From positions 372,001-436,000 of the forward strand of contig NW_025954967.1 of the NCBI RefSeq assembly GCF_022376445.1: DNA of 64,000 nt, written 5' to 3'. The notes beneath the pieces are model-generated. The model was not told the DNA's origin. It made no database searches and was given only the letters and a program-made list of their open reading frames with translations. The stretch is from Fomitopsis serialis (lineage: Eukaryota > Basidiomycota > Agaricomycetes > Polyporales > Fomitopsidaceae). Both the position numbers and the translations under genes were made by a program. Positions 1 to 11,867 of the stretch are shown here, one piece after another (within the stretch, counting starts at the first letter, position 1; every line of letters begins with the position of its first letter).

Positions 1-1371
1 TTGAAGGAGGCTCGTGACATGCGCGACAAGGACGGCAAGAGGGTGAAGAGTATGCGGGTCACATATAATGAAGTGCAGGATAAGAAGGGGCACGAGGGAG
101 ATACACTGAGAAAGAATGTCCAAACAGTGGTGAGTTACGTCGTGGGTCTCAAAAATATCTTAAACCTTCATTCTCGGCAGGTCTGGACGGTCGCCTCTCA
201 GTTTCGATTCGACGTAAAGAAGAAAGCGAAGAGCGTGGTCGAACACGCATACGGGCTGAACAGCCTGTCGGTTCAGCAACGGATATCGCTCGCCCAATGG
301 CTCCTCAAAACTCACCTGATGAAGGTCAAGGGTGGCAAGCGTGAGATCCCTAACTTCGTGTTCAGTGACATGAGGATTATCTGGAACGCGAAGGATAAGC
401 TAGACAAGGAGGTACGTACTCTATCACTAGACGTGTTTCCGACGTGTTGTTGCGTCGTGATACCCGCTAATCCAGGCGTGCAGAAATGCTCTGTCAAGTC
501 AGAGCTTCTGTTTAGGCATCCTGCAATCTCGGAGATAATCGTGCAGCAGTGGTTCCAGGGTCATGCCACAGGCGTGCCTGTCGACCGCTTCAGCGCGGTC
601 CCAGACAATCTCATCGCTTTGGTCTGCAACTCGGTAGGTTCCTGTTGCGATGTGTTTTCTGTACTGTGCTTATTATCGCAACGTCATTAGATAGATGCTG
701 CGTTGAGCGAGATAGCGTTCGGGAATCAAGTAGTGTTCACCAACAGGGCCTTCGCACCAAAGTAAGTCATTCTACACTCCTCTAAGCAGTGATGTATTGA
801 CCAGTCGCTAGGTGGGACGATCTTATGTCAATACTCGAAGCTACGCAGAAGAACGTGCCCGACTACTACGCTGACATGAAGAAGCAATTGTGGGCTCGTA
901 TAAGGTGAGTGCTCTGCGTTTCAGACGTAGGCAATAGTTACTTACTGATAGAATACTCACAGCTCCAGAATTGAAGGCGATGATGAGGAAGATTCGGACC
1001 AGGACGACGGGGAGGACTTCGTTAAGTGGACGAAGCTCCAGGACATGGTGCTCGAGGCGCCCACCGCCCCCTCGTCCTCAAACACGGGTCCGGTGTCATC
1101 GTCGAGTACTGCGGCGAAGCCCTCGTCCGCCGGCAAACCTACATCGTCAAAGGGGAGAACCAGCGGGGCGCAGGGTAAGCAAACAGTGTACGACAGTATA
1201 GCTATGACTGATGGAAGCTTGCACGACACAGCATCCTCGAGCAAGACGGTTCTTCCAGCTGAGCCTGGTGTGAGCAGCGACGGAGAGCAAGCGGGCACAG
1301 AGGGACAGGAGCGCGAGTATATGCCTGATACTCTTATGTCTTCTAGGGCTGACATTGCGACACACAGGTAA
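1..1371 (+). CDS. DUF6532-like protein, 3' part of gene (partial, spliced)
   Basis: The gene enters the window already open, so its start is missing. I read five exons: 1-411, 484-633, 691-761, 812-904 and 963-1371, with introns of 72, 57, 50 and 58 bp bounded by GT and AG. Removing them gives one frame. The part from about 510 to 900 resembles the end of the fungal DUF6532 domain: a HPAISEIIVQQWF stretch, an IALVCNSIDAAL helix, and a final helix with WDDLMSILEATQ. After it comes an acidic, then Ser/Pro/Thr-rich tail that looks disordered. The stop at 1369-1371 could instead be a donor (ACAG|GTAACG), so the 3' end may lie further on. No function is established for DUF6532 proteins; they are numerous in basidiomycetes. 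Family call from memory of the domain, moderate confidence. Confidence 0.55.
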
Positions 1372-2021
1372 CGAACCTGCTCTGAACACCGATACTGCCC
1401 ACCCCTGATCGCCTACGCCAGCTGTCTGAACTCCAAGGGTACGACAGCTCATTTATCTTCGCTCTGGGCACTCACCTAAATTGTTTTTATTTTCAGATTA
1501 CCAATATCTACTCGCGTCTACTATACCCCACGTCCTTGGAGGTAACAATCTACTATGTACGTTGTCTCGCATTCGTTGCTGTGTGCTTGTAGTACGTTGC
1601 TATTGAGCCTGTTGTGCTTTTGCTGCATGTATATCAATGTTGTACCAACTATAGAAGCGTGAATGAATGAATGTAAGGGATCAGTGGAATTAATAGGCAT
1701 TGCTTGAAAGAATTAAGAGCTTGGTCTCAAGCCCAAAAGTAAAAGCTCCTTGAGAATAAGCACATAAGACTTCCATTGTAATGTCATGAATGACTTGGTC
1801 AAGGCATTCAAGCTGGGACGTTAGGACTGGTGAGAAGAGCACAAGTAATACTTATGGTCTCATACCCAAGTCCAAAATGCAGCTTTGCTAACTCTCAAGT
1901 CTTTCCCAAGAATAAAATGTAAATGACTTGTCTTTCTGCCTTTTATTACTTTAGATTACTTGAGAGCCTCTCAAGACACATGAGTTTTTCCTGATGTCGT
2001 ACTACTCCGAGTTGGTATGTC
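1372..2021. other. Intergenic stretch, no supported gene
   Basis: AT-richer than the flanking exons, with stops in all frames. A TTTTTATTTTCAG acceptor-like tract near 1483-1495 could belong to an unresolved last intron of the upstream gene. Nothing else is supportable. Confidence 0.4.
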
Positions 2022-3699
2022 GTGACTGTTTGTGTTCGCCGGCTGATCCCGCTGTTTGGCAATGATTGCAGACTCGCGTACGGCCTCTCGCCCAGCCTGA
2101 ACTTGAAGTGGCATTTTTCGCAGCCACGCTCAACGTTGCTGTCGAGTCACTGGGCCGTCATGGCCTCCCTCCCTTCTCAGTTCGCTGCCCAAGAGCCGCC
2201 GGGACCAGGAGGTAGAGGACATCGACAATCACGCGCAACTGAGCAAATTGAAGGCTATTGTATGTCATTTCTTTGGCTTGTACTTCTCGATGACATAGGT
2301 TTGACAGGTGCGCAAGTCGCATCAAGTCAAGCTCGTCGACAAGCACACGAGGCGAGACGACTTGGACCCAGTGGAACGGCTCAAACACACGACACTGTCG
2401 CAGCCATTACACCAGACAGCGATCACGTGTCACCTGCCAGCGAACCTCAAGCTCTCAATGTTGGCTCTTTGATGCCGCCACAAATTGACGTTGATACTGC
2501 CCTGGGATGGTCCCAGGCGGAATGGGACAACATGTGCGTTCAATTCGGACCTACTCTGTGCGTGGCACCCTGCATGCTAATTACTAATACACAAGCAGTC
2601 TACCCGCAGGCTACAGGATGCCGTACTTCGAGCCGCAGTCCCTGAATGCAGTACCACCGCCGGTACCATCGGGCACGATGTTGCAGATGGGACTCGGCCC
2701 CGGCCTGCTGAGTAACACTGACATGATGCGACCACAGATGCCGTCAACTGCTCCATACAGCGATCAACCCAATCCAATTGCACAGTCCAGTCTCGTGCCT
2801 ACGCACAGCACACAGCCTGGCCCTCGTCTCATGCCGCTGCAGCTGCCTCTGAGTCAGACCCCGGTTCATCTACCTAATGGATCCCGACAGACCTCACAGC
2901 GGCAGCACACGTCACCTCCCGTAGACGACTTGGAGGCGTTCACAAATGTCAACGCTGCCAACTTGAACGCTCGCGGAACCCAAGACAGCACTCGTCACCG
3001 ACCACCCACCCTTGATGATGGTGAGGAACTAGTACTGTATCTATCATTCACGACACATCTGCTGATTCAATACCGCCTGATCCCTGGATATGGCCCGAGT
3101 AGAGCCGGCAGAGAGTGACTCTCACGAAGCTGATCAATCCCTCCTTGACAGTGATGTCCCGCGCAGCATGAATAGTATGGTACGTCTACTATCTGCCCAA
3201 TACATGTTGAACACTGAGACTTACACAATCATCTCTATCATTGAGATTTCGTCGACGCCAGTTGCATTACCACCGATCCAGCGGATGACTCACCGGTGCG
3301 CAACTAGCAGTGTCTCGTCGCGCCGTTCAGTCACCCCTGCTCCATTGGCAACACCTCAGGCTACCATACATTGTCGCACCAACGGCTCAGCAACTCCCCA
3401 AGCAGAGATGTCTGCTGCTAGTACTACTAGTAGGAGCACCCCGTCGCCGGAAGATGGGGCTGATGGTATGACTCGCAACCCGGTAAGATGTTGACAATAT
3501 TAATTGCGCATTCTGCTGACTCATTGATGATAGAACTCATCGCTTGGTCCGCGTCCACGCGAGGATGATAGCGAGGACGAACATACCACCAGTGATGTCC
3601 GGAAGCGCGCACGAAAGCGCGATCGAACAAGACGAAAAGTGGTCGACTTGGATGTCGATCGCCAGAAAGTGGTACAACTGGCATATAGTCACTTCAAGC
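2022..3699 (+). pseudogene. Second gene, possibly DUF6532-like N-terminal half, cut by a MITE
   Basis: Open stretches at 2022-2645, 2618-3118 and 3090-3494, followed by an exon-like piece from about 3536, are joined by plausible short introns. The encoded protein is rich in Pro, Ser, Gln and Met, so most of it is probably disordered. It ends in a strongly basic segment (RKRARKRDRTRRK, about 3600-3640) followed by VVQLAYSHFK, which resembles the opening helix of DUF6532 domains. At that point the reading frame runs into the MITE at 3700. After the MITE the frame meets TAA within a few codons. The gene is either a truncated DUF6532 gene or an unrelated gene broken by the insertion. Exact exon borders are not settled. 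Confidence 0.35.
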
Positions 3700-4457
3700 T
3701 AGTATTTGAAAGTCCAGTCCAGTCCAGTCTTTTGACCCCTCAGAGGAAAGACTGCGACTGCGACTGGTCCTAGATTGACCCCAAAATGGTAGGACTGGGA
3801 CTGGACTGACTGCAACCAGTCCTTTGCAGTCCAGTTGCCTCCAAAGACTGGTCCCAACTGGTTGCAACTGCACATGCAGTCCCAACTGGTCCCAACTGGT
3901 CCTGACTGGTCTTTTGCCAGTTGCAACTGGTTTGTTCAGCAATTATGTCTGCATGTTTGGTTACAAAGCTTTTTGTACTATTGTAATATGGTATATAATG
4001 GTAGGCAATAGTGTGTATCCCATGGGAGCATCATATTTCAGTCCATAATGACTGATACAGGCAAGGCATGTGATGTCAGTAAGGGTGAGACAGGTACACC
4101 TACCATATTAGGCATAAGTGGAGGTGCATAGATGGACAATACATGTTGCCTAAATAGGTTACATCATTAATATGTCCACCATGTTGTGCATATCCTATGT
4201 ATTACTGCTATTTATGACCCCCAAAACCTTCCATTTGGCCATGTACACCAGCATATTAGGGGGGTGGCCAAAGACCAGTCGCAACTGGTTGCAACCAGTC
4301 TTTTGACCAGTCCCTCCAATTTCCCCAACCCTGGAAGACTGCAACTGGACTGGGTAAGACCAGTCCTACTTTGACCAGTCCAGTCCAGTCTTTCCAAGGC
4401 CAGTCCCAGTTCAGTCCCAGTCTTTTTCCAGTCCATGGACTGGACTTTCAAACACTA
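3700..4457. mobile_element. hAT-type MITE, copy 1 (CCAGTCC-rich)
   Basis: A 758-bp non-coding element with inverted ends: TAGTATTTGAAAGTCCAG at the left and the complement of TAGTGTTTGAAAGTCCAG at the right. It is dense in CCAGTCC/GGACTGG and CAACTGG words near both ends, while the middle (about 3945-4185) is AT-richer. A near-identical sister lies at 43393-44140. The flanks carry ACTTCAAG on the left and ACTTCCAG on the right, an imperfect 8-bp match offset by one base from the element ends, which fits an old hAT target-site duplication. No transposase is encoded. Confidence 0.8.
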
Positions 4458-5056
4458 TACTTCCAGGCTGTCTACTAATGTGTTTATAAGGTATGTAGTA
4501 CACAAGCCACCACTAGCTAGCCATCGAATATACCCATACCATACCCTCCTAGTCATTTTGTGTGCTGTACTACTTCCTAAGTTCCAATGAATTGGTGTTG
4601 ACAGAACCACATACCGACTGCCTATCTATCAGTATGAGCTGTCTGCGGGATGAAAAATGTACCATTTACCAGTGCTAAAAGGGAATGCTAAACGGTTGAC
4701 CTTTCGACCGGGCACTGGCTGAATCCGCGGACAGGTAATCCATATCAAAAAAGATCAGTATACCGGTTCTGTCGCACACGTTGACCACAGGATTAATACC
4801 GGTCAAAAAGGGACATGTGCGGGTCGAAAGTCAGACCGGTGCAATGAACCGTTGAACGTGCGAAAAACGACCATTGTCCGGACGAAACCCGTCCGTTATA
4901 CGGTTGAATGAACGGTTTCGTTTCGACTGGTACTAAGCACCCAGTGGTATCTCATGGTATTTGAACCCGGGCTCCCGCAGAAGCACGTCGATACCGTCAG
5001 ATGGGCTCCTAATGACAACAACGTGAGACGGTCCCAGTTGCATACGAGAGACAGAC
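4458..5056. other. Intergenic stretch with a weak tRNA-like trace
   Basis: No gene is supported. On the minus strand about 4955-5035 shows an internal-promoter-like B box (GGTTCAAATAC) and a D-arm/anticodon-like stretch, but the cloverleaf does not close. It also holds short inverted words (ACCGGT, CGTCCG). Confidence 0.25.
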
Positions 5057-5075
5057 TGGATGACTATCCGTAAGG
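5057..5075 (+). repeat. Left inverted end of the Harbinger element
   Basis: TGGATGACTATCCGTAAGG, perfectly complementary to 9848-9866, followed by TTTAGAAC-type subterminal words. Confidence 0.7.
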
Positions 5076-5194
5076 ATTTAGAACCGACCGATCGTCTCTA
5101 AACGAGTTATAGCGGAGCTTGAATTGTGTTTAGAACGAGTTCTAAATCCGTAAGACGAGTTTAGAACTTACTGTCACGTCCTAAATCAAATACC

Positions 5195-6568
5195 ATGACT
5201 CCTGGTATGCGTGCTCTCTCCGGGCTGGACAGCGATGATGAGCTCGAGGATGAAGAACGCCTCCGCCTCGGACTTGCCGCTGCACTCATTCTGGGTGCCC
5301 TCGACTCGCGACTTACTCGGGCGACAAACCACCGTCAAACCTACCTCACATGCCCTGAGCTCATGCCCGATCCACGAATCAACACTCCATGGCAGCGACT
5401 CTGGGAGAGCCAAAATGACCGCGCGTTCATCACGACAATGGGGATCGACGTCGAGACCTTCCACTACTTGCTGCACAATGGCTTCGCCGAAATATGGGCT
5501 ACGACTGCCATACCCTGAACTGACACCAATCCGACTGGACGGCCACAACTTGGTCGCCGTTCACTCGACGCGGCGGGTGCGCTTGGCCTCTATCTCCATT
5601 ACCTTAACTCGACCATGCTCGAGAAGACGTTGCAAGAGCTCTTTGCTCTTGTGACAGGGACGACAAACCAATATCTCAAGTTTGCACGGCTTGCTCTCTT
5701 GACGACGCTGCGGAACATCCCCGAAGGGAAGATCAAGTTTCTGTGCATACATGAGTTCCATGAGCTGTCGAAGCTTGTACAGGTGTGTGTGCTTGGTATA
5801 CTGCCAAGACACTGTTAACAGGACTGCAGCGGCGCCATCCGTTGCTCAATGGTGCGTTCGGCGGCATCAATGGCTTGAATCTGGCGACGCAAGCCTCGGA
5901 TGATCCAGCGATCGAGAACACGACCTATAATGGATGGCTGCACGATCATTTCACGAGCTGTGTGCTCGTATTCTCAGCCAAAGGTGAGCCTGCCTGTCTC
6001 AATTCTCAATTGTCGCTGACAGTGCACAGGGGTTATCATCTCGTGCAACCTCAACACACCCGGTAGCTGGCATGACGCGAAGGTCGCAAGGCCAATATAC
6101 GAGCAACTGCGCGACAAGACCCCCAAGGGTTACTTCCTCATCGCGGACTCGGCATTCCCGCAGGGCGGCACAGAAGTTGCAGGTCAGATCCATTCCCCTC
6201 GGAAATCTGGCGCTGCGCTGCCTAGGGATCGGACCGAGCGCGCAGCAGCTATTGCATACAACAATCAGCTGTTGTCGTATCGGCAGACTGCTGAGTGGGG
6301 AATGCGGCAGCTGCAAGGCTCCTTCGGTCGCCTCCGCATCCCTTTAGATATCAATGACGATGAGGGGCGAGGAGACCTTCTGGAGAACTGCGTGCGAATG
6401 AATAATGTACGTGTTCAGCGTGTTGGGATAAGCCAGATACGCAATGTGTATGAACCCTTATGGCGAGCGTCGGAGGCTGCAGAGCTCTGGGAGTCATTTG
6501 AGCGGATGCTCATCAGGGACATTCGGCGCGGAGATCGTGTTGCACGTTTTCATGTAGTGGAGCAGTGA
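5195..6568 (+). pseudogene. PIF/Harbinger DDE transposase, one stop and a changed catalytic residue
   Basis: Three exons read 5195-5782, 5830-5983 and 6030-6568; the introns of 47 and 46 bp have GT/AG ends and restore frame. The product would be a nuclear DDE-4 superfamily transposase that cuts the element ends with its Myb-like partner. Visible family motifs in order: LDAAGALGLYLHYL, YLKFARLALLTTL, RHPLLNGAFGGINGLN, TYNGWLHDHF, NLNTPGSWHDAKVARPIYE, IADSAFP, and SYRQTAEWGMRQLQGSFGRL. The second acidic site (IADS) and the Glu of AEWGM are present. The first Asp, normally in a G-x-I-D-G context, is Asn (codon AAT, 5869-5871). A TGA at 5516-5518 interrupts exon 1, with homology continuing in the same frame. 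Both changes predict an inactive protein. Confidence 0.85.
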
Positions 6569-6839
6569 CTCCTCGGTACATATTCACATGGGTATATTCA
6601 GTCTGATGGTCTAAGTATGGACATGAATGCGAGCCAGTCTATCAACACCGAAGTCCAGTACGAAGAAAGTCGCGACAAACAATGTGAAAAAGATCAAATA
6701 TAAGGCTGTAGACTACGAGAAGTGAGGAGGGCATAGAGCGAGATGAGGAGGGCATAGTACGATCACGTATGTACAACTTGATGTCCGATGGCGAGTACTA
6801 TTGTATCAGGGTATATGCAACTTACTGCAGATGGTCCGA
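6569..6839. other. Gap between the two convergent Harbinger genes
   Basis: A short 3' to 3' spacer with a near-direct duplication around 6721-6760 (GAGGAGGGCATAG twice). It probably holds both polyadenylation regions, but no clear signal stands out. Confidence 0.4.
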
Positions 6840-9123
6840 CTACGGCTTTTTGGTCAATGACATGCGACGTGCGATGCGGCGTCGGCGCGGTGTGACAGTC
6901 ACCTCGTACAGGAGGTCACCTCCCTCAGGGCAGTTGTCCAGATCTGCCACAGCTGCTGCTGCGAGAGCATGAAGACCAGTGTCAATACCGGTGTCCGATG
7001 GCACTGGTACATGCGAGAACATACCACTGAGTGATGGGACACCACCATTCTCGGCCGAGGGAGCAGGGAGAAGCTCTGAGCTCCTACGACTCGGGTCGAG
7101 TGACACCTGACTCAGAGGTTCGTTCCGCGGACGCAAGGAGACGTAGGCGTCGCCCAATTGTTCTTGCGCAAGAGCTGCCAGCGCCGCGATCTGCGTGAGG
7201 TCTGGTGGCGGGGACTGCGGTCGGCGGCTGGACCAGTTGGAAGGGCCAGCGACCGCTTGTGGGGCGAGTGGCTCGGAGGCAGCGAGAACCTGGCTGGTTG
7301 ACGACATGGCTTGATAGTTCGAAGCTGGGTAGAGGCTTTGGCCACCAGTGGAATCAAACAAGGAGAAAGAGGGGCCCAGGTACGTGTCGGAGGCTGCGGA
7401 CGAACATGGCAAGCCGAACTGATCAGGATCCCGTCGTGTCGAAGGCTCCCACTGGCAGTCGTCACGGCGGCGCAGCTCCCATTTGCAGCGCTGGAGCTCG
7501 TGCTCAAGACGATCTGCGCGACGTGTCTGCTCTGCAAGTTGCTCGAGGAGGGTGTCTGTGCGGTGAGTTCGGCTCTGCATCTCACTGAGAAGCACCTGAA
7601 GGACGGTGTTCTCCGTCTGGCGAGCTGCCCGCGCCTCATCCCGTGCCGTCTGAGTCGTAGGATTGAATGCAGTAGCGATGTTATTGAGGAGGTTGTTCGA
7701 GATTCCAGACCGCGTAGGGCGACTCGCAAGTGGCCCAGACCCTGCACTGGTATGCGCTGTAGGCCCGGGTGTGCTGATAGAGGGACCAGGATGGGGGCGA
7801 CGAGTCAGGGTGCTCGATGCGACTGTTGCACTGGCCTTGAGCTTTTTGCGCGGCGGCATGGCCACACTATCTGGATCTGGTTTGACCGCGGTTTCCTCTT
7901 CGTCAGTATCAAAAATCTCGATCACGTCGTGTTCATCGTCCTGCGCACTGCCAACACCATCAATCCCATTGTCGTCGTCGTCGAGTGGGCGGACATGGGC
8001 ACGCTCATTGATCGTGTCCTCGATGATCCATGCTTCCTCGATTCACCACGGCACCTCAGCATTGCCAGTAGGCTTGGGAGTGCGGGCGAGCTGTTTGAAT
8101 CAGGTAAGTCAAAACCAATTGCTCTCAACGGCGAGACTAAGCTCAACTCACCTGCTCGAACTTTGATCTAAGAGGCTTTACCTGACGCTCAGGGCAACCC
8201 TCCCTCAGTGCACGCTCGTTGTAGAGCGACCTCACTCGTGCCCACTCATCCGGTCCCAGCGGCAAGACATTGCGCACAGAGTCCATCATTGTGCGGTAGT
8301 CAGTCTCGGTATACGTCGTAGCACCTGGCTGGCGGCCACGCAGCCGCGGAGCAGGGGCTCCCTGTGGCGAGCGGCCACACTTGCGTGCGGAAGGTGCGGC
8401 CGGGCCCTTGGCTTTTGACGCAGGCTTTGATGGGAGGCCGCCCTTGGGTTTAGCTCGTGCCTTCGCGCTGGCAGGCTTTTGGCTGCGGCTCGGAGGCTTC
8501 GCGGCTGGTACACGCTGCGAAAGGATGTCTGAAACCTCGGGGAACTCGTCATCGTCACTGCGTGGCTCCTCCTTCACGTTGACAGTGGGCCTCTGTGGCG
8601 GTGGCGGATGGTACTGATTAGGCAGCTGGGCTGGCTGTCGGTGAGTGTAGTCACCGTGATGCGGCGTGCCAGTTGGTGCTGGTGGCTGGAAACCTGCTGG
8701 CGGATGCGCAGGTATAGGCTGGATTCCCTGGAAGCTATGGTAAGGCTCCGCCGCGGTGGTGGAATGATGGTGAGAGACGGTGTAGTAAGGAGTGGATGGG
8801 TTATGAAGTGAGGGGTAAGAAGCGGGGCTATACAACCCGTGAGGCTGAGGGTAAGTCGGTGTATGCATGTCATGCGACTCTGCGGTGGGATGGAGCACAG
8901 CAGGTCGGGCAGTGGGAGCCACAGCAGGCCTAGGTGGCTGGGGAGGCCAATATGGTATGCTCAGCTGCGACTCAGTGTATGCTGCAGCCATGGAACGTAC
9001 CGTAGGAGGCCAATCTAGGCCTTCCAAAGGCGGGTCCTCAACGCGATCTGACTCGGAGTCCGACGTTGCCCGGGCTCTTTGCTTCCCCGCTGCTTTCTCT
9101 GACATTGGTAATCGACGTGCCAT
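6840..9123 (-). pseudogene. DUF6818-like (Myb/SANT-related) partner protein of Harbinger
   Basis: On the minus strand, exon 1 runs 9123-8152 and exon 2 runs 8090-6840, with a 61-bp intron (GTGAGT...CAG). The N-terminal third is Pro/Tyr/His-rich and disordered, then comes a Lys/Ala/Pro-rich basic stretch. Next is the conserved block: YTETDYRTMMDSV, VLPLGPDEWARV, YNERA and RSKFEQ, continuing over the intron into KPTG and a DDDDNGIDG acidic patch. This matches DUF6818, found beside Harbinger transposases in basidiomycetes and thought to bind DNA. The C-terminal half has a likely coiled coil (about 7650-7450, many Arg/Glu/Leu/Gln). A TGA at 8043-8045 (minus strand) falls in the conserved block shortly after KPTG, so the full protein cannot be made. 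Start chosen at MARRLPMSEK, the first Met after which composition becomes protein-like. Confidence 0.75.
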
Positions 9124-9584
9124 GGTATAGCAAGATAAATGAGTGACAAAGTTCAATTCACGAAGGAATGGAGTTTGGACAGAAATTGGGAAGGTTGAAA
9201 AAGATGGTATGATGTTGTTCTCACCCACTGTGCTGCAGTATATATACATTGACACCCAATGAACCCCTGGCCGTCTCTGCACGAAGGCAGTCCAAATCAC
9301 GACTGTCTGGGCTTTGCAGAGTACAGTATGTCTCAGTCGAATTTGCACTTTTACGGCTGCTGAAACAACCTACCTGGTCCTAGACAACAGGAGGTCGCTC
9401 TCGTCGTGCCTCGTCGAGCTGTGGTAGCACTCCGTTTGAAGGCACCACATGCCATTTGCAGTCCAGGCTGTAGAATCCCACTGCGCTCGTCTCCCCATAC
9501 ATCGCCTGCAATAGCGCCCGCAGTGGCTAGACCAAATATGGAAGGATTTGATTGACTTTAGGAATCAGTGCGACACCAGCGCCG

Positions 9585-9621
9585 GGATTTAGCTCGGGGG
9601 GGTACCCCCCGAGCTAAATCC
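9585..9621. repeat. Near-perfect 37-bp hairpin
   Basis: Arms GGATTTAGCTCGGGGGG and CCCCCCGAGCTAAATCC, 17 bp each and fully complementary, around a GTA centre. It lies in the 5' region of the DUF6818-like gene inside the Harbinger element. The GGATTTAG word also occurs at the element's left end (5074-5081). Confidence 0.9.
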
Positions 9622-9847
9622 ATGCCTTTAGGTCTGTTCCAGGTCTCTAAAGTTGTAAATCACCGCTACGCGGTCGGCAATATATTTTACAAATCTTGAT
9701 CTGATTCATGCCGTGCAGCACACTCCGTACTATACCTTTTGCGATATCGGAGTGTGGACAAATTCAAACTCAACAGCTTTACAGTGGTCGATGCTCGTGT
9801 TTAGAATGGCTGATTTAGCGTTTAGAACCCTGAAACCACATCTAAAG

Positions 9848-9866
9848 CCTTACGGATAGTCATCCA
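9848..9866 (-). repeat. Right inverted end of the Harbinger element
   Basis: Perfect complement of 5057-5075. TTTAGAA-type words just inside, at about 9800-9829, mirror the left end. Confidence 0.7.
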
Positions 9867-11820
9867 CTCGATGCAATCATCCGCGCGCCATTCTGCCAGT
9901 GCGTGCTCGCGACGATCATCAGATATAAATCCAGCATTCGTACACTTGATATTCCTGTGTGATAAATCTTCAACGACGACGGGCACCGTACATATTATCC
10001 TGCAGGTCGTACCCAGAGCGGGTTGTGTAGCATAAGTTGCGCGTAAGACTGCGAGATCATGTCTACTATGGCAGAGTTTGAAAGGTTCGTAACAGACATC
10101 AGCGCGCATCCAGCCTGTAGCCACCCATACTATCAATCGGAGAACAGGTCCACACTCGCAGCTTGTGTCACGCAGCATATATGCTTTCCTATAGCATACC
10201 TTCTGGACTCCAATGCACTTTTGTTCTGCTCTACGACACTGCTTGCCATTTCCGGAACTTCCGGATGACGTAATCTGCTGTGGCTGTACCAACTGTTCCC
10301 CATTGTTCATGCAGGCTTCATCGACTGGCCGCTATCTACGCGAAAATGCCCAGATCATCAATGTAGGCCTATCTCGCAGCCAAGTACAAGGCTAACACGG
10401 TTCTCTCGCACTCATTCGAACCCAAGAGGGCCCTTCCGAGCATTCGCGCCAGCGAGTGGTTCGCGTGCCTACCTCGCTCGTCTCTACGCCTCGACGATCG
10501 CGCCTCAAGGTCCCCAACCGCTTCCATTCACCGCCTGCGAGCCACATTCACCACATGCCCGGTCCGCGCCGTGCGAGCGCCCGACACTGAGCCTCTCGGT
10601 CTTCGCATCGACCCCGCTCGTCTGGCGACTCAGCCACTGGACCGCTCAAGGCACCACACTCGCGCGGGCGACCCTCATAATTTGTACCGAACTGTGAGAC
10701 CACGGGGCGCTCGATACTAGCAGCCGCTCCGCCCTTGTCAAGTCAAGGCTAGAGGTCGAGCAACTGCGCGCGCGTCCTCTGCGCGATGGCAAGACCAACG
10801 TGTCAATACCTGCGCCAAGGCTCCGGCAGGAGCTCTCACCCGCTGCGTGGACAATGAACGTGCAGCGCATCTGCAAGCCCGACGACCAGGTCCCACCGAC
10901 TCGTGCAAGAGCAAGCGCAGAGGTCCCGCTAGCTCTGTGGACGAACGGCGCGTCTAGCGCCTGCAAGATAGCCCTGCAAAACACGTCGATGCCCACAACT
11001 AGGCACCTAGGGGATGCGCCAACCAGTGTGTGGGCGAGCCAACGCGAAGGGACGAGCAGGGAGGTTGACGGACAGAAGAACAGCTGTAGTCACACCGACT
11101 CTGGTGAGTACTACTACAGTCCAATCTCCTCGCCCCCGCACTCGCGTTACGCACCCTCGTCCTTGCTCGACGCGCATCCCTCCCCTCTCGACGCGCCTAC
11201 GTCTCCGCCACGCGCCCACTCGCCCATGTCTTTGTCACCCTCTTCGCGCCTCTGCTCCCTGACCGCCCTCGAAGCCATTCGCGCGGCAGGCCACCGGGTT
11301 GTGCGGAACTACTACGCGCCCGGTAACGACTCACACAGCCTCTCCTACTGCGCTTCACAGCCCTGGAGCTCCATGCACTCTGCCGGTACCCCGTCGTCTC
11401 CTTTGTATTTGCGCGCTCTAGGACCCTTGGACTCCCTTACGCTGATAGCTCGCAAGTTGAGTACGAAGCTGGATACCGCTGCGCGCTTCGTTGCCTACCC
11501 GCAGCCGCCAGCTCCCGGTGCGAAGACCATGGAGTCCGCGCATTATCTGCTCGCGAGTTAGCCGAGACACCCGTCCCAGTGCGCAACGAGGCACGCGCAG
11601 AGGCTGCCCCGCCACTCGCTAAGACGAGTAGCTACGAACGATCAAGCCGAGTACGGCCTGGGAGGTCAGCAGAGAGGAGAGAGGGGTCGAGGCAACCCCG
11701 GCGAGTGCCCCGCCTGTCAATTCTCGCCATCAGCTCCTCCATCTCCACACCCGATACTCCCGCCTCTGCTCAATGAGTCTGCACCCTCCTGCTATACTGG
11801 ATCACAGATTAGGAAGTACA
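9867..11820. other. Weakly coding region, unassigned ORFs
   Basis: Two longer open frames exist: 9822-10310 on the minus strand (162 codons) and 10800-11561 on the plus strand (253 codons, Ser/Pro/Ala-rich). I recognise neither. The minus frame overlaps the inverted end of the Harbinger element, which argues that its last codons are fortuitous. The 10.4-11.8 kb part is C-rich on the plus strand, with CTCGC and CACTCG words. At 11810-11878 are small palindromes such as GGTACTTCTAAGTACC. No function is proposed. Confidence 0.25.
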
Positions 11821-11867
11821 TTAGTGTACCAAGTTAATCTGACCTGAGGTACTTCTAAGTACCCTTG

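Larger units (their letters stand above)
5057..9866. mobile_element. PIF/Harbinger element, two genes, decayed
   Basis: The region is bounded by a perfect 19-bp inverted repeat, TGGATGACTATCCGTAAGG, at 5057-5075 and complemented at 9848-9866. Just inside both ends are clustered TTTAGAAC/GTTCTAAA words (about 5078-5166 and 9800-9830), as expected of subterminal transposase sites. Between them lie a Harbinger-type DDE transposase gene (plus) and a DUF6818-like gene (minus), converging at about 6.6-6.8 kb. This two-gene layout is the known PIF/Harbinger arrangement, a nuclease plus a Myb/SANT-like partner. I could not identify a 3-bp target-site duplication, so the outer limits may be off by some bases. 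Confidence 0.75.

Noticed and set aside
4950..5040. tRNA-like sequence on the minus strand (B-box-like GGTTCAAATAC, D-arm-like GGAGCCCATCTGACGG)
   Set aside because: Acceptor and T stems do not pair over seven and five positions, and no anticodon loop is clear. At most a tRNA-derived relic.
8381..9130. Plus-strand frames opposite the DUF6818-like gene
   Set aside because: Shadow frames of a conserved minus-strand protein with a well-placed intron.
10800..11561. 253-codon plus-strand ORF as a gene
   Set aside because: Strong C-rich composition gives long open frames by chance, overlapping frames are also open, and no motif or splice context supports it.
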